Origin: Chelydra serpentina
Taxonomy: Eukaryota > Chordata > Testudines > Chelydridae
Length of the DNA: 64,000 bases
NCBI GenBank assembly: GCA_037349315.1
Contig: JBAIAC010000018.1
Coordinates: forward strand, 5,208,001-5,272,000
Direction: 5' to 3'
The position numbers were made by a program, and so were the translations under genes. The number at the start of each line of letters is the position of its first letter. The stretch's first letter is position 1. The notes beneath the pieces are model-generated. The model saw only the letters and a list, made by a program, of their open reading frames with translations. It did not search any database and was not told the origin of the DNA. This document shows, in pieces, positions 35,181-45,649 of the stretch.

Positions 35181-35394
35181 AACATGATGGCTGTTTAGTT
35201 GTTGTTTAGTCACTTCAGGTTCTCGTGGTATGTCTCCTCCTTCCCCAGCACATCTGTCCAGTTGAGTAGTTAACACCTATACTGTAGGTCATAAATGCTA
35301 TATTTCAAGATTACCTTCTTATAGTGGAGTGAAATTTAACTGATGGCTTGTTTACTGTGGTATAAATAAAGTTGCAACCCACTCACCTTGGTGT

Positions 35395-35641
35395 AGGCAT
35401 AGTTCTACTAGTATAAAAGTTTTTATACTGGTATAGCTTACTTATTCTGGTTTGGGAAGCAAAATCACTTATAACAGTATAAGGGCTGTCTACATGCTTT
35501 GGAAGCAAAATAATTATTCCCCATGTAGACAATCCTTAATGCACTTTTATACCACACTAGAGCTTATAGCAATATAACCACACCAGTAAAAATAACCCCT
35601 CAACCAACATTACTATACCAATAAAATTCCTTTAGTATAGT
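35395..35641. repeat. Probable decayed fold-back DNA element
   Basis: The segment has paired phrases in opposite orientation: AGTATAAAAGTTTTTATACT (self-complementary around 35410-35430), GGGCTGTCTACATGCTTTGG, and CCCCATGTAGACAATCCTTA. 'tctacatg' and 'catgtaga' are inverted about 35 bp apart. It may be one older element of the 'gtctacac' type also seen at 30565 and 55590. Confidence 0.5.
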
Positions 35642-35738
35642 GTCTAGACTAGTTTGTGGTCCTGTTTTAATTTAAATTAATCTGATTGTTTGTTAATTTG
35701 AGTTAATTTGAATTAAAACAGGAACACACAGTCTAGAC
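35642..35738. mobile_element. 97-bp fold-back element, GTCTAGAC ends
   Basis: The left arm GTCTAGACTAGTTTGTGGTC continues CCTGTTTTAATTTAAATTAA. The right arm (35703-35738) is its complement with a 3-base difference, ending CACACAGTCTAGAC. The two arms would fold into a hairpin of about 36 pairs around a 22-bp loop. A compact non-autonomous DNA element. Confidence 0.75.
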
Positions 35739-38620
35739 CTACCATGCAAGAGGAGTGAGGCTTCAGTTATAAACCAAATTATGCAGTCCTGATCACTCAG
35801 ATTCTACTACAAATCTGAATAAAGACTTCAGGATTTGGTCCCATTTATCGTTTTTCCAAGTCCACCATAAATGGGTTCCACTGTATGGTATTTGTAATCT
35901 AGATTTTGTGCTCTGTACTCCACTTTGAAACACTGCAATACTTTTCTATGAGTGATACTATAAAATAATATAAAGTGTTATATACAAGGCCATAGTGCCT
36001 TTAACGTTTAATTAAGGAGCTTTAATGCTCTCAGTTTAACTTGTCAAAGAAACAATGAAAGTTAAAATCTGTGCTCCTTGAAAGCTGGAAGCTGTACTAC
36101 AATTTCATTTGCTCTTTCAGGAGACTGGCTACAATTTTGTGCATGTTCTGCTTCAGTAATGTTTCATGGACAAAATATTACATCTGAAAATTGGTGAGTC
36201 ACTCATTTTTCCTTTCCATCTTTGTCTTTTTCTGAGAGGCTTTTAAAAAAACGGGTTCTATGATGAAATGATTTTCTGTCTAATGTTAAGACGATAGGGT
36301 TACTTATGTCGTACCCATGTGATCACTGTTCTATAACTGCAAGCTATCAAGCCATAACTGCCATTCAGCTCATTTAATTTTCAACTCTTGTTTCATAATG
36401 AACTTTAGTGGGTATTGAAACAAGACTATATCAAAAGTAGTTGGAAAACAGACAGCTTTACGGTACGTATGTCACACTTCTGTTTCTATTCCAACTCCCT
36501 TTCAAATACAGGAAGCAATTTCACTTTCTGTAATGTCTTGCTTCAGAATCTTTGGGAAAGTCAGGTTTAGCATGGGATTTGGCATTCAATCGTACTTTAC
36601 CCCATGGTAAGCACGATCAGTTTATTTCTACAGAAAATAGTGGGAACTGGGAGCCTCTTCTAAAGCACTTTGTATATGTGATGGCATGGTAGTGGGGGGT
36701 GGAGGGAGTTATGAGGAGGCAATTGCTGGCTGCGACCTCTATATCTGCAGGGAGAAAAAAATAGAATCCAATTCCTCTGCTTCTGGTGGTAAATTCAACT
36801 CACAAATTACCATCATCAATTGAAATTAAATATTCAGAATCCCAATTAGTGCCAAGAAAATTGACCAGCTTTGGCTGGACCACATGTAATCACCACCTCA
36901 TCGTCCCACACCACCGACAGTACTGGATGAAGATGAAATAGAACTATTAGAAGAAAAGGACAAAAGGAAGCCAGTGACCTCTAATGGATGTACTTTATGA
37001 GACACGGTTCAATAATGCTTCACCTATGTAGACAACTGGAACACTGTTGTGTTAGAGCCATATGCTGCCTTAGACCGTGCCGCTGTGCCCAGTTAGTGAT
37101 GACATTCATAACCTGAAGGTACCATCCTTGCTACTTTCTGCAGATGACACAGAAGTATAGTTGAGTGTGAATGCTAGTCAGTTCGGGGGTGTACTGTGCA
37201 GAGAATGACACCGATGGGACAAAATAGGAGTGGGCAAAGTTGCTCTCCAAATATTAGGTCTGGGTTTTAAGCTTAAAATGACCATATTAATGAAACTATG
37301 TTTCCCCCACAAGTATACTCAGATTTTCATGACTCGCAGGTGCTTTGATGTTTACATCCTGTCCCGGAATTGCTTCTTGATTGGAGCTTTTTTAGCTTGC
37401 TTAATCCTGGTTTTAAAACGGAAAACATCATCAATGTCATACACAGTATTCAGCATGCTTTGCTGTACAAAAGTCAGCACTCCTGCCGCAAAGCTAAGCA
37501 TGGATGTAAACAGGAAGAGAAAATCATTTTGCAGAACATGCCCTCTAAGCAGCTTTGGGACTTCAGACTCTCTCACCCCACACTCCCAGAGAAGAGCTTT
37601 GGCCTTGCTGCATTCTTTACTTGCAGGGTTTTCTCTTGGTAGGATCAGTAGATTCTGTATCCTCAGCAACAAAGGGCAGATTTTAAAAGTGCAAGGAAAG
37701 TGCCTCAGCAGGATGAATGGCAAAATTAGAATTAAACATCCTGCAGGTTATTTAAGAACACTAAATTAAGGAGTGCTTGTAGCTGTAAAGGCACATCTCT
37801 CTGTTGGGGACAATGCAGAACTGCACTTAAGATCACCTTTGTCTGTGCAACAGATCTGGCCAAAAGATGCAACACATTTCCCCCCCCTGCTCCACACATG
37901 CAAAATATAAAGTGACAAGGCTAAGCCGAGGAGGAGACATATATGGGAGCTAACAAGAATCCTTTAAATGTGGAAATCCTGTTCAAGCAACACAGATCAG
38001 AATTAGGGATGTGAGAGCCCTGCAGGTTTGGAGGTTTGATGGTCTTGTGAACTTAACCCTGCAGTTCACTTTGAAGGGGTTGGAGCAAACCACTCTTTAC
38101 ATATTTGCTTGGATGTTTGTGTTAGAATGAGAATTCTCCCAGAGAATCCTCATCTTACTCCCCAATCTGAGGGCCCACTCATTCTTCTTCAGTTGTTCCC
38201 CAGCAAAATGAGCTTAGGGACCTTGTTACTCACTGTTGCTGTCTCCAGGAAGGACCCAGTGAACTCCTTATCCCTCCTGCTCTCTCTTGATGTCAGGTGG
38301 GGCTCTCCTTTCACCTCGAGGGGTCACTGAGTAGTTCTCCTACATCTTCTCTCTTCTGATGGGTTGTCAAATAGGGCCACTGTTCCACCTTCTCTCTCAG
38401 ATTCCATCAAAACTGACGGTCTTTTGGGGAGGGGTGGAGCTGAGTGGCCTGACAGAGTAACAGGGCAGCAGAAGGAGACATGTTTTCTTACTGCAGCTAC
38501 TGCTGCACTAGAGGTTGTGTGCAGATACCCAATAATTCCTAGCATGTGGTTGCTACCATGCTAAGCTCTATGTGGGTTGTCATCATCTTGTATGATTACT
38601 AAAGAATCCCTGTGGGTTAC
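35739..38620. other. Unassigned DNA; longest non-repeat open frame
   Basis: A 179-codon plus-strand frame (37230-37769) overlaps a 123-codon minus-strand frame (37352-37723). Neither shows a domain or family signature. The plus frame has one hydrophobic stretch (FLIGAFLACLILVL), and the minus frame has FLFLFTSMLSFAAGVL. Start context, splice sites and promoter are not evident, so I leave both uncalled as genes. A short acidic open stretch at about 36918-37000 (LDEDEIELLEEKDKRKP) is also unassigned. No repeats are recognised except a C-run at 37880-37886. Confidence 0.4.
38616..38620. repeat. Target-site duplication of the solo LTR, left copy
   Basis: GTTAC, matching 39289-39293 exactly. A 5-bp duplication fits a class II or similar retroviral integrase. 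Confidence 0.8.
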
Positions 38621-39288
38621 TGTGACAGGGTTGTACTCACCCAGCGGCGCCTCCTGCTGGTTGTTCCGGGGAATTAGCTCACCAGCCTCTGGAGCGCCCT
38701 CTGCAGGCCAGTGATCCGCCTGACCACTCTGGTCCCTCCCAGGACCCGGTGCCCCTTTAACTGGGGTGCTGCCCTCTAGCAATACTCCCAGATCTGGGTC
38801 TCCCCTCCCCAGGGGAACCCCAACCCACTATGCCCACCTCGCCTCAGTCACAGGCTACTGCCAGTCATCAGCTAGCCCCCACGCCCTGGGGCAGACTGCA
38901 GTATAAGCCACTCATCACAGGCAAAGGGACCTGCTGCCTCGGCCTACCCGTGGGTTGCCCCCGCAACCCCAGTACCTAGATGGGCCTAACCCGAGGCCAC
39001 AGCCTGGGGTTTTCTCAGGCCGGAGCTCCCCAGCTCCTCTGGCCTTCCCCAGCCCTGCTCCACCCTAGGTACCTGCTCAGGTACCTGCAGCCAAGCCCTT
39101 CTCCCTCTAAAGGCAGAGAGAGACTCTTTCCTCCAGGCCCACTGCCCTTTTATAAGGGCCAGCTGGGCCCTGATTAAACTGGCCACAGCTGTGGCTGCTT
39201 TGCCAAACAGCCCAGCTTTCAGCCACAGCCCTCTCACAGGGCTGTTTCCAGCCCCTCAGGGCAGGAGTGGGGTATCCACCCCACTACA
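38621..39288 (-). mobile_element. Solo LTR of an endogenous retrovirus
   Basis: The 668-bp unit begins TGTGACAGGG and ends CCACTACA on the plus strand, so it has canonical TG...CA ends on either strand. It is flanked by a perfect 5-bp duplication, GTTAC at 38616-38620 and 39289-39293. On the minus strand CCCTTATAAAAGGGC (about 39148-39162) provides a strong TATA box, which sets the orientation. No gag, pol or env sequence lies next to it, so it is the product of LTR-LTR recombination. It is GC-rich, unlike its flanks. Confidence 0.88.
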
Positions 39289-39293
39289 GTTAC

Positions 39294-40204
39294 CTAGCTA
39301 CCAAGGTGAACCTCATGGGGTGATATCTGCTCCAGGGCTTAATACAGCAGCAACTGCAGAGAGAGGTTAGGAGTGTTTTCATCTCCGAATACTCTGTGTG
39401 GAGAGAAGTCAGGCTGCTTCCTAGGGAGATAGAGGTAAGTAGTGTTGACTGGAAGCTCCCGTCCAAAGACGCAGTCATGGATGGTAGCCCCATCCAGGGC
39501 CTCTGGTAAAGCAAAAGTAAATGGGAGAACCAATGGTTTAGTAGAAGAAGGCAGGGGTGACTTTTGTGGACAGCGGGAGGAAGACTACTGGTGGGGAGGA
39601 TATTAAGGCAAATTTCAGGGACTTTTCAGTTTTGCTTACACCCTTCTTCCCTTAGTTTTGTGAAAGATATTGGACTTCAAATGGTGATTAGAACGGCAAG
39701 ATCTATTAGGTCATCTGGGTTTGTGGTTACCCAATGTGGATTATGTGCGGTCTGTGGAGCACTTCCAGGCATTTTGTGTCACTCCTTCATTCACAATCAC
39801 GGAGGATCTGGCAGTCTTCAAAGAGTGATATACTTTCTGCTACTTGAGGCAAAGATTTTCAAAAGTGCTGGACACTCAGCAGATCCCACTGACTTCAAAA
39901 GGAGCTGTTGGGCCCTCAGTACTTTGAACATCAGGTTACTGTTTTAAGGAGCCTCCCAATTTTTAAAAAGCTTTGTCTAAGGGCATAGGGCTTGCAGGAG
40001 CTTTTCTGACCAATCAATCTTAAAAGAAAAAACTAACCGAAGAACCTCTCTGAAAGCTGGATAGCTACGTCATGTCTGTCTGTGGCACGATTTCAACCCT
40101 GAGCAGAGTTTCTGATTATTCATAAATGAAGGCAGAACCAGACTTTACTGAACAGATTAAAGAAATCAGGCTGCAGGGAATGAGGATATTTGGTACTAAT
40201 AATA
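39294..40204. other. Unassigned DNA with a fold-back remnant
   Basis: At 39848-39930 the sequence GAGGCAAAGATTTTCAAAAG, GTGCTGGACACTCAGCAGAT and CCCACTGACTTCAAAAGGAG resembles a common reptile fold-back repeat. The 127-codon open frame at 39564-39947 overlaps it and has no domain. Confidence 0.45.
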
Positions 40205-40370
40205 TTAAGCTCTTAGATTTATCTCTAGATTTCAGAGAACTTTTCAAAGGAAGGTGAGTATCATTCCCATTTTACTGATGGGAAAACTGAAGCACATAGC
40301 TATGAAGTGACTGGCCAAGATGACACAGTAGGCCAGTGACAGACTCATGAACCAAATCTATTCTACACCT
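40205..40370 (+). repeat. MIR / CORE-SINE copy
   Basis: CATTCCCATTTTACTGATGG, GAAAACTGAAGCACATAGC and GACTGGCCAAGATGACACAG, then CAGTGACAGACTCATGAACC, is the classic MIR order (cccattttacagatgaggaaactgaggc, gacttgcccaaggtcacaca, agtggcagagccagga). It is old but clear. Confidence 0.85.
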
Positions 40371-40639
40371 AGGGAGAGGAAACAGGTCAGATACTAAATA
40401 GGGGACTATAAACAAGCAGCTATACCTATTGCATTAGAGTGAGCTTATTTTTCATTTTGTTGTTTTAATACTGTCCTCAGAAAACCAAGTGCTAGATCAT
40501 TAGTTGTGGCAAACAAAGTATAGAATGTGGTTTGGTAACTTAGAAGGGGAGGGACAGTCCCCAAAACGTTCGCTAGTTCAGGATAAGGTCTGCAATATGG
40601 AAACGCTTTAGAACCATTTATAAGGCTATCCCTCTGCTA

Positions 40640-40815
40640 ATTCAGAGTTTTCCCCTGCAGTATATTTTACCAGTGCGTTGTCCAGTCTCGATATACATGT
40701 CTCTGACAATGAGGTTTCCATTGGAAGATCAGGCCATAGTCTAATAAATATGTCAGGAAGATTTTTCTGAGATTCAGTCTTTATTTTCCTTGTCTTCATT
40801 TGGAATGTCATGGAG
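40640..40815 (-). mobile_element. Old CR1-type LINE 3' end (part of 5'-inverted copy)
   Basis: Plus-strand text CCCCTGCAGTATATTTTACC, GTGCGTTGTCCAGTCTCGAT, CATTGGAAGATCAGGCCATA and TCAGGAAGATTTTTCTGAGA is the reverse of an old CR1-type 3' portion, related to the piece at 10485-10640. It meets a fragment of the same class in opposite orientation at about 40826. Confidence 0.78.
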
Positions 40816-40825
40816 CAACTCATGA

Positions 40826-41135
40826 AATGCAAGAGTAGTAAATCATTTGGACCAGATGGTATTCATTGGGGGGTTCTGAAGGAAATAAAGTGCGAAACAG
40901 TGACTATAAATCATTAAAAATAGCAGCTGTTCCTTAAAAACTGGAAAATCCAACCTGGTGCCGGTATTTAAAAAGGGGGGTGGGGGCTTGAGGAGAACAG
41001 CAATTTCAGGAATTACAGCCCGATGAGTCTAATCTCAGCTCCAAGGAAATGTACGGAGAATCTGTGCATAGGACAACAATTAGATAAATACATTAGAGCC
41101 AAATCAGCACAGCTCCTGCAAGGGTAAATAATGGC
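40826..41135 (+). mobile_element. CR1-type RT fragment in inverted orientation
   Basis: On the plus strand, early RT blocks are readable across frames: KSFGPDGIHWGVLKEIK (about 40838-40890), then AACTGGAAAATCCAACCTGG, TATTTAAAAAGGGG (the 'FKKG' block) and GGAATTACAGCCCGATGAGT (the 'NYRPVSL' block), then ATTAGAGCCAAATCAGCACA (the 'IRANQH' block). Stops and frameshifts are numerous. Together with 40640-40815 it forms a head-to-head arrangement typical of twin-primed LINE insertion. Confidence 0.8.
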
Positions 41136-41281
41136 TCCCTAAGCTATGAGAGATCTCTGAAAAAAATGTTACTATAAAATAGCAATGTAGCTAAATCTGA
41201 TTTGGGTGGTTATAACTTGTTTGGAAAGTTGTTTTTAGATCGTGTTTTTAGAAATCCTTTGGAAGGGAAATGGCCTGTGGG

Positions 41282-41487
41282 CAGGGGCGGCTCTATGTTT
41301 TGTGCCGCCCCAAGCACGGCAGTCAGGCAGCCGTTGGCGGCGCGGATTTAGCGGCGTTCCTGCGGGCGCTCTGCCGGTCCCGCGCTGTCGGCGACCCCAC
41401 CGCCGAATTGCCGCCGAATCCGCGGGACCGGTGGACATCCCGCAGAAACGCCGCCGAAGGCTGCGCTGGTGCCTGGAGCCGGCCCTG
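41282..41487. mobile_element. 206-bp hAT-type MITE with perfect 8-bp TSD
   Basis: Ends CAGGGGCGGCTC and GAGCCGGCCCTG are inverted. CCTGTGGG occurs just outside both ends (41274-41281 and 41488-41495), an exact 8-bp duplication as produced by hAT transposases. The interior is CpG-rich (CGCCGAATTGCCGCCGAATC). No coding capacity. The frames that run through it on both strands are compositional shadows. Confidence 0.9.
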
Positions 41488-41495
41488 CCTGTGGG

Positions 41496-43084
41496 ATATC
41501 CCACTGAGGATGAAAGAGGGGCCCATTGGGAGAGTCCATTCAGGACTACAGAGCAGGACAGTGTCAGGAGAGGAGGCAAACAGCAGACAGGAGCTGACTA
41601 GTGGGGAGGGAGCTGGGCAGGGGTTTATGTCACCAGAGAGTGAACTGTAGGGGAGAGTCTAGTGGGGAGGGAGGAAGAAAGCACTGTGGGAAATGGAAAG
41701 GAACAGGTCATCAGGATGGATCTGCTGGGCAGGAAGAAGATGGGAGGAGTGGTGGTGCGGGGACTGTCTGGCAGCTTTTGTGGGCTTTGGAGAGGACAGA
41801 ACTGAGGGAGGAAGTAGGAACGGTTTCCGAATCTGTAGTGGAAGTAACAGTCATGGACTGGTGCAAATCTCTCAATCAGGTTACAAACCTCACCCACCAC
41901 AAGCCTGGCTTTGCCTAACTTTCAGTGACTTTCCCTTTTTCCGTCCATATAATCGTTGGTGGGAAAAAACTGAGGGTGAAATCCTGGCCCCATTCAACTG
42001 AGTGGCAAAACTCCCTTTGCCTTCAACAAGGCCAGAATTTCACTCTCAGAGAGCATTTTTTGTGCTCACATTTATTTGCAGATCACATGGTAAAGATTAT
42101 TGGGTATGGAAGCCCAACCATGAAATTGTGACAACCAGGGGGTCATGTGTATTTGGGAGACGGTTGTCAGCATTTGATTTTTGTCTTCCAATAATTAAAA
42201 AAACACTGAGTGTCCAGTATTTCAATACTATGAAAATAGTGTGAGTATTGAACTCGAAAACTCAGTGGATTCCTTGTAAATTTGATGTGTCTTGCTCTGG
42301 TTTGGATGATTTTCCCAGCGTAATTTATCAATGAAATTAAAATTAAAAAAAGAAAGAAGTCCTCTTTGTGTAACTAGTGTGTGACAAATGTAATCCTCTC
42401 ATGGCCAGGGTAGCCATGTTTCTGTGTTCCAGAAAAGTCCATGTTGACCCAACAAGGCGAAAAAAGGAGACGTCAGCTTTCTCTCATAGGGATGGAGAAT
42501 GATCATTGTTTTTGTTTAGATCCCATCTCAAATTGTCTGTGAAGCTTAGCTGGAATTCCTGGGGCTTGATGCACCTGTTGAGAGAAATGTCTCACTGATG
42601 AGGGATGTGTGGGCTAGGGATAAAAGCAGAATGTGAGCTGAGACCGTGAAAGCTGCGATAGGAAGGGAAAGGTGCACTGGGTGACAACTGCTGGGAGCTG
42701 TGTAAATGGCAGTGGAGAAACAGACAGCTCTAAAAGAAATATTCATTCATCCGTAAAAGAAATCCTATACATCAAAGAATTACAATGTGCTCATGAAGTG
42801 TCTGCTTTTATTTCAGTGCTGCTGGGCATTGTACTATTTAGTAAACTGGGGAAGGCTGTAAGTCAGTTCTTGTTCTTTCCATTTATCTAATGTGCAAGGA
42901 CATTTGCTGAGGATTCTACAGGATTTGTAAAGAAAGCCTGACTCTTTAGCAGAGAACATATTTGTCATCATTGTACTCACAAAATTATAACACCGGCTTT
43001 CTCTGGAGGAAACAAGATAGGGCTTATTTTCTATTCATTGTATTGTGTCGGTGCCTGCTTACATCACCACAGGGTTTCATTTGG
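41496..43084. other. Unassigned DNA
   Basis: Purine-rich at 41610-41830 on the plus strand, with overlapping open frames on both strands and no recognised domain. The rest is AT-rich and unassigned. Confidence 0.4.
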
Positions 43085-43150
43085 CCTGATCCAGAGCCCA
43101 CTGAAGTCTTTAGAAAGACTCCCATTGACTTCAGGGGGCTTTGGATCAGG
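43085..43150. repeat. 66-bp fold-back element, CCTGATCC ends
   Basis: CCTGATCCAGAGCCCACTGA at the left pairs with the right part TTCAGGGGGCTTTGGATCAGG. The two arms meet around a short AAGACTCCCATTGACTTC centre. A compact member of the GGGCC(A/T)GAT fold-back family. Confidence 0.7.
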
Positions 43151-44172
43151 ACTGTACTGTTTTCATTAGAAATTCTTCTTTTTAGAAGGTTTTAGAAGTA
43201 ACATTTAGTATTAAATATTTGTGTAGGTTCCTCAGCCCAGGAATATTTTTTTGATTTTTACTCAATTAAGGCCGGATTCTGATACCTTTACTCAGGCTGA
43301 ACAGCACCTTACTCCATGGTTGCTGAGTGGTCCTTGCCATTAGATACAGCAGCTACCAGGCTGCTCTATCTTACACCCAGCTGCCCAAAGGGAGCATCTA
43401 GAAATCTTCCACATGAAGCAGTTCCCTAGAACAGGTTGTTAGCTAGTCACAGCCTTCCTGTGCCAGATGGGATGGGAGGGACATAGGAACAGCTACTATG
43501 TCCTATACGATCCTAAGATTCTCCTACACAAGAGGAATTAACCTTTTCCTGCTACTTTTTCACTGCCCAAAAGTAAAGCTGCTGTAGTGAGGAACAGAAT
43601 CTGGACTTCCATCCAATTTCATCCCATAAAGTCCTATACATAGACTGCAAGTATTATTCCCTGTATTACATGAGAATTAAATGGGGTGGGGGGTAGGGAC
43701 CTAACCCTATGTGAATACAAAATTTAGGGTTGCAGTTACAATCTTTATATTGCATTATTTTATTATTTCATTTATTTTGTATAATCTCCTTGTTATTTTT
43801 AAACAATAAAAAGAGAGGCCAGGGAGACAAAAAATTGCCTGGGTTCATATAAGGTTAGCATTTAAGTGTTCGGCTTGGAAGTTCACACCTCACTGAGCTG
43901 AATAGGGTGAAAGAGAAAATGTATTGTCATCTTTCCAGACAAGAAATAGCAGCAACAGACAATTTTTGCAACTGGTTTATATTGTGATGTCTGAATCTTC
44001 AGACTAGTAGAAGAAACTAAGGCTTATTTTCCTCCATACCAATGGTACACTAGTGTAACTCCACTTGGCCCTCATTCCCATCTCCCATTGGTTTTGCAGT
44101 GGTATAACTCTATTGACACTAACGTAGTGATACCTTATTTAGACACTCCTCGGAAAGAAAGAATCAGGCTCA
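43151..44172. other. Unassigned DNA with half fold-back remnants
   Basis: GGCCGGATTCTGATACCTTT at 43270-43289 begins another family member whose right half is lost. Near 44030-44130, ACTAGTGTAACTCCACTTGG and GTGGTATAACTCTATTGAC suggest one more. Otherwise unassigned. Confidence 0.4.
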
Positions 44173-44329
44173 GTGGGTTCAACCCTTGATCCCTGTGCCA
44201 GGTCTATGCCACCCGCCACATCTCCCACATGCTGTTTGCCCACTCTCAGGGGCAAGGAGAGCGGGCAAATAGCATGCTGGGGAGGACTTGACATCCCAGT
44301 GCAAGAGTATGCATTGTTCATTTTGCTGC

Positions 44330-44775
44330 GTTACTGCACAGCCTCACATGTACAGCAGGGATGTGTTCTTGACCCAGCCCTATTCTGTCGAACTATTGAC
44401 TGGATATTGACTGCTCCACACGTCAGAATCAAGGTTTGTCAGGAAGTGCTTACCAACAAAGACTATGCCAACAACATTGCCTTGCTTGTAGAGAAGCCAG
44501 CGAATCTCAACCCTGCCCTTCAAGGTTTCCAAGATGCTGCCCACAGTGTGGGTCCAGGACCTTGGATCTGGGCCACCAGAACCCCTGATGGAGGGCACTG
44601 ATGAGTTTATCTATCTAGGCTGCAACCAACAGTCCCAGCAAACTAGATGTCCTCTGGCCAATAGGTCTTACCACCTCTTGCATGAGGTCTGCTCTGAGAT
44701 AAAGTTCATCAAACTTGTGTATTGCCTGTACTACAGGTCCAAAACCTGGATCCTGTTAGAGGCAGAATTGAGTTA
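44330..44775 (+). pseudogene. Non-CR1 LINE reverse transcriptase fragment, dead
   Basis: In the first frame, HVQQGCVLDPALFCRTIDWI is the RT block normally read (R)QGCVLxPALF. It is followed by KDYANNIALLVEKPANLNPA, the position of the Y-A-D-D active site. Both catalytic Asp residues are changed to Asn (YANN). After a frameshift near 44550 the next frame gives DEFIYLGCNQQSQ, the F-x-YLG block, then IKLVYCLYYRSKTWILLEAE, the LYGSETW-like block. The order fits a non-LTR RT of the RTE/R4/Jockey-like groups and differs from the CR1 copies here. The clade is uncertain. Confidence 0.75.
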
Positions 44776-44830
44776 GAGGCAATCCATATGTAGAGCCCTG
44801 CATGGATACAAAATTTATATCCGTGGATCA

Positions 44831-45222
44831 CTGTTCCCTCTAAGCTGTGCGCGTGTGCGCGCACACACAGATCCTAAACCCTGCACACACGGCAAAACAC
44901 CACGTGCTCAAAAAATGAAATACTACATCAGAGCCAGGCCGAAATATCATTTATGGGTGTCTTTTGACATTGTTTGCCCACCATCTATCAACACAGCCAG
45001 ATTCTACTAGCTGGAAAGGGGGGGAAAGGGAAGGGAGGGCAATGAATCGTACCCCTCCCCGCCGGCATTTCAAATGTGGAACGTTGATCATGTCGGGACC
45101 CACGCATCTCCTTGTATAAGCATTTTACTCGCTTGGGCGCTTTTGCCTCATGGCGCACAATTTTAAACTCTGCTTCAAAAATTTGCACAGAAGAAATTTT
45201 TTGCACACACGGCCTGTCAAAA
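44831..45222. mobile_element. Possible nested repeat within the 44791 element
   Basis: CACTGTTCCCTCTAAGCTGT starts a block whose style (ctgttccctctaa, then gtgcgcacac) I recognise as a separate reptile repeat. CCGTGGAT occurs immediately before it (44822-44829) and after it (about 45223-45230), as an 8-bp duplication would. However, 'ccgtggat' is also part of the host element's subterminal repeats, so the duplication could be coincidental. Confidence 0.45.
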
Positions 45223-45276
45223 ATCTGCCGTGGATGCAGATATCCATGGATATAAAGTGGATATCCGTGACGCTGC

Positions 45277-45518
45277 AGGGCTCTACCAGGAACCACAGTG
45301 GCGAAAGTAGCAGCATGTCAGGCCACTGCTCGCAGAAGCCAGCATCCTGCCGGGGTAGATCCTCTGGCATGGCTGTACTGACCCCAGCCCTGACCACTGG
45401 GATGGGCAACAGGCTCACCGGCAGCTGTTCCTGGTCATGCCCGGGCTAGGGGCTGGCTCATGCGAGTGACAGCCTGACATGCTGCTGCTTTCACTACTGC
45501 AGTTCCTGGTAGAACCCT
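45277..45518. repeat. 47-bp inverted repeat inside the hAT element
   Basis: The arm at 45277-45323 (AGGGCTCTACCAGGAACCAC, ending AGCATGTCAGGC) is repeated as a near reverse complement at 45472-45518 (starting GCCTGACATGCTGCTGCTTT, ending GGTAGAACCCT). The spacer is 148 bp. Its left arm begins with the element's own terminal sequence (agggctctac), which suggests that one copy inserted into, or recombined with, another. Confidence 0.75.
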
Positions 45519-45649
45519 GAAGGTCCGCAAATATCTGCTTTATATCCCTGGATATCTGCATCCATGCAGGGCACTATCCGTATGCTCTGTCAGCACCAAA
45601 TCCTGAGCCTAAAGTGGTTGAACTTCATGTAAAATGCAGTCATCACGCA

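Larger units (their letters stand above)
44791..45576. mobile_element. hAT-type non-autonomous element, 786 bp
   Basis: Inverted termini: TAGAGCCCTGCATGGAT at the left and ATCCATGCAGGGCACTA at the right. Flanks TCCATATG (44783-44790) and TCCGTATG (45577-45584) match at 7 of 8 bases, fitting an aged hAT duplication. Tandem 'atatccgtggat/ggatatctgcatcc' phrases occupy both subterminal regions. The middle holds other material (GTGCGCGTGTGCGCGCACAC, then a GC-rich fold-back at 45277-45518). No transposase frame. Confidence 0.8.

Noticed and set aside
36918..37000. Acidic open stretch LDEDEIELLEEKDKRKP that looks exon-like
   Set aside because: Under 30 codons, followed by a stop, with no matching neighbour exons or known protein.
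38641..39290. CpG-island promoter for a host gene
   Set aside because: The GC-rich block is fully explained by a solo LTR with exact ends and a target duplication.
41235..41650. Overlapping 114-126-codon frames on both strands
   Set aside because: They run through a CpG-rich 206-bp MITE where stop codons are rare; no protein signature.
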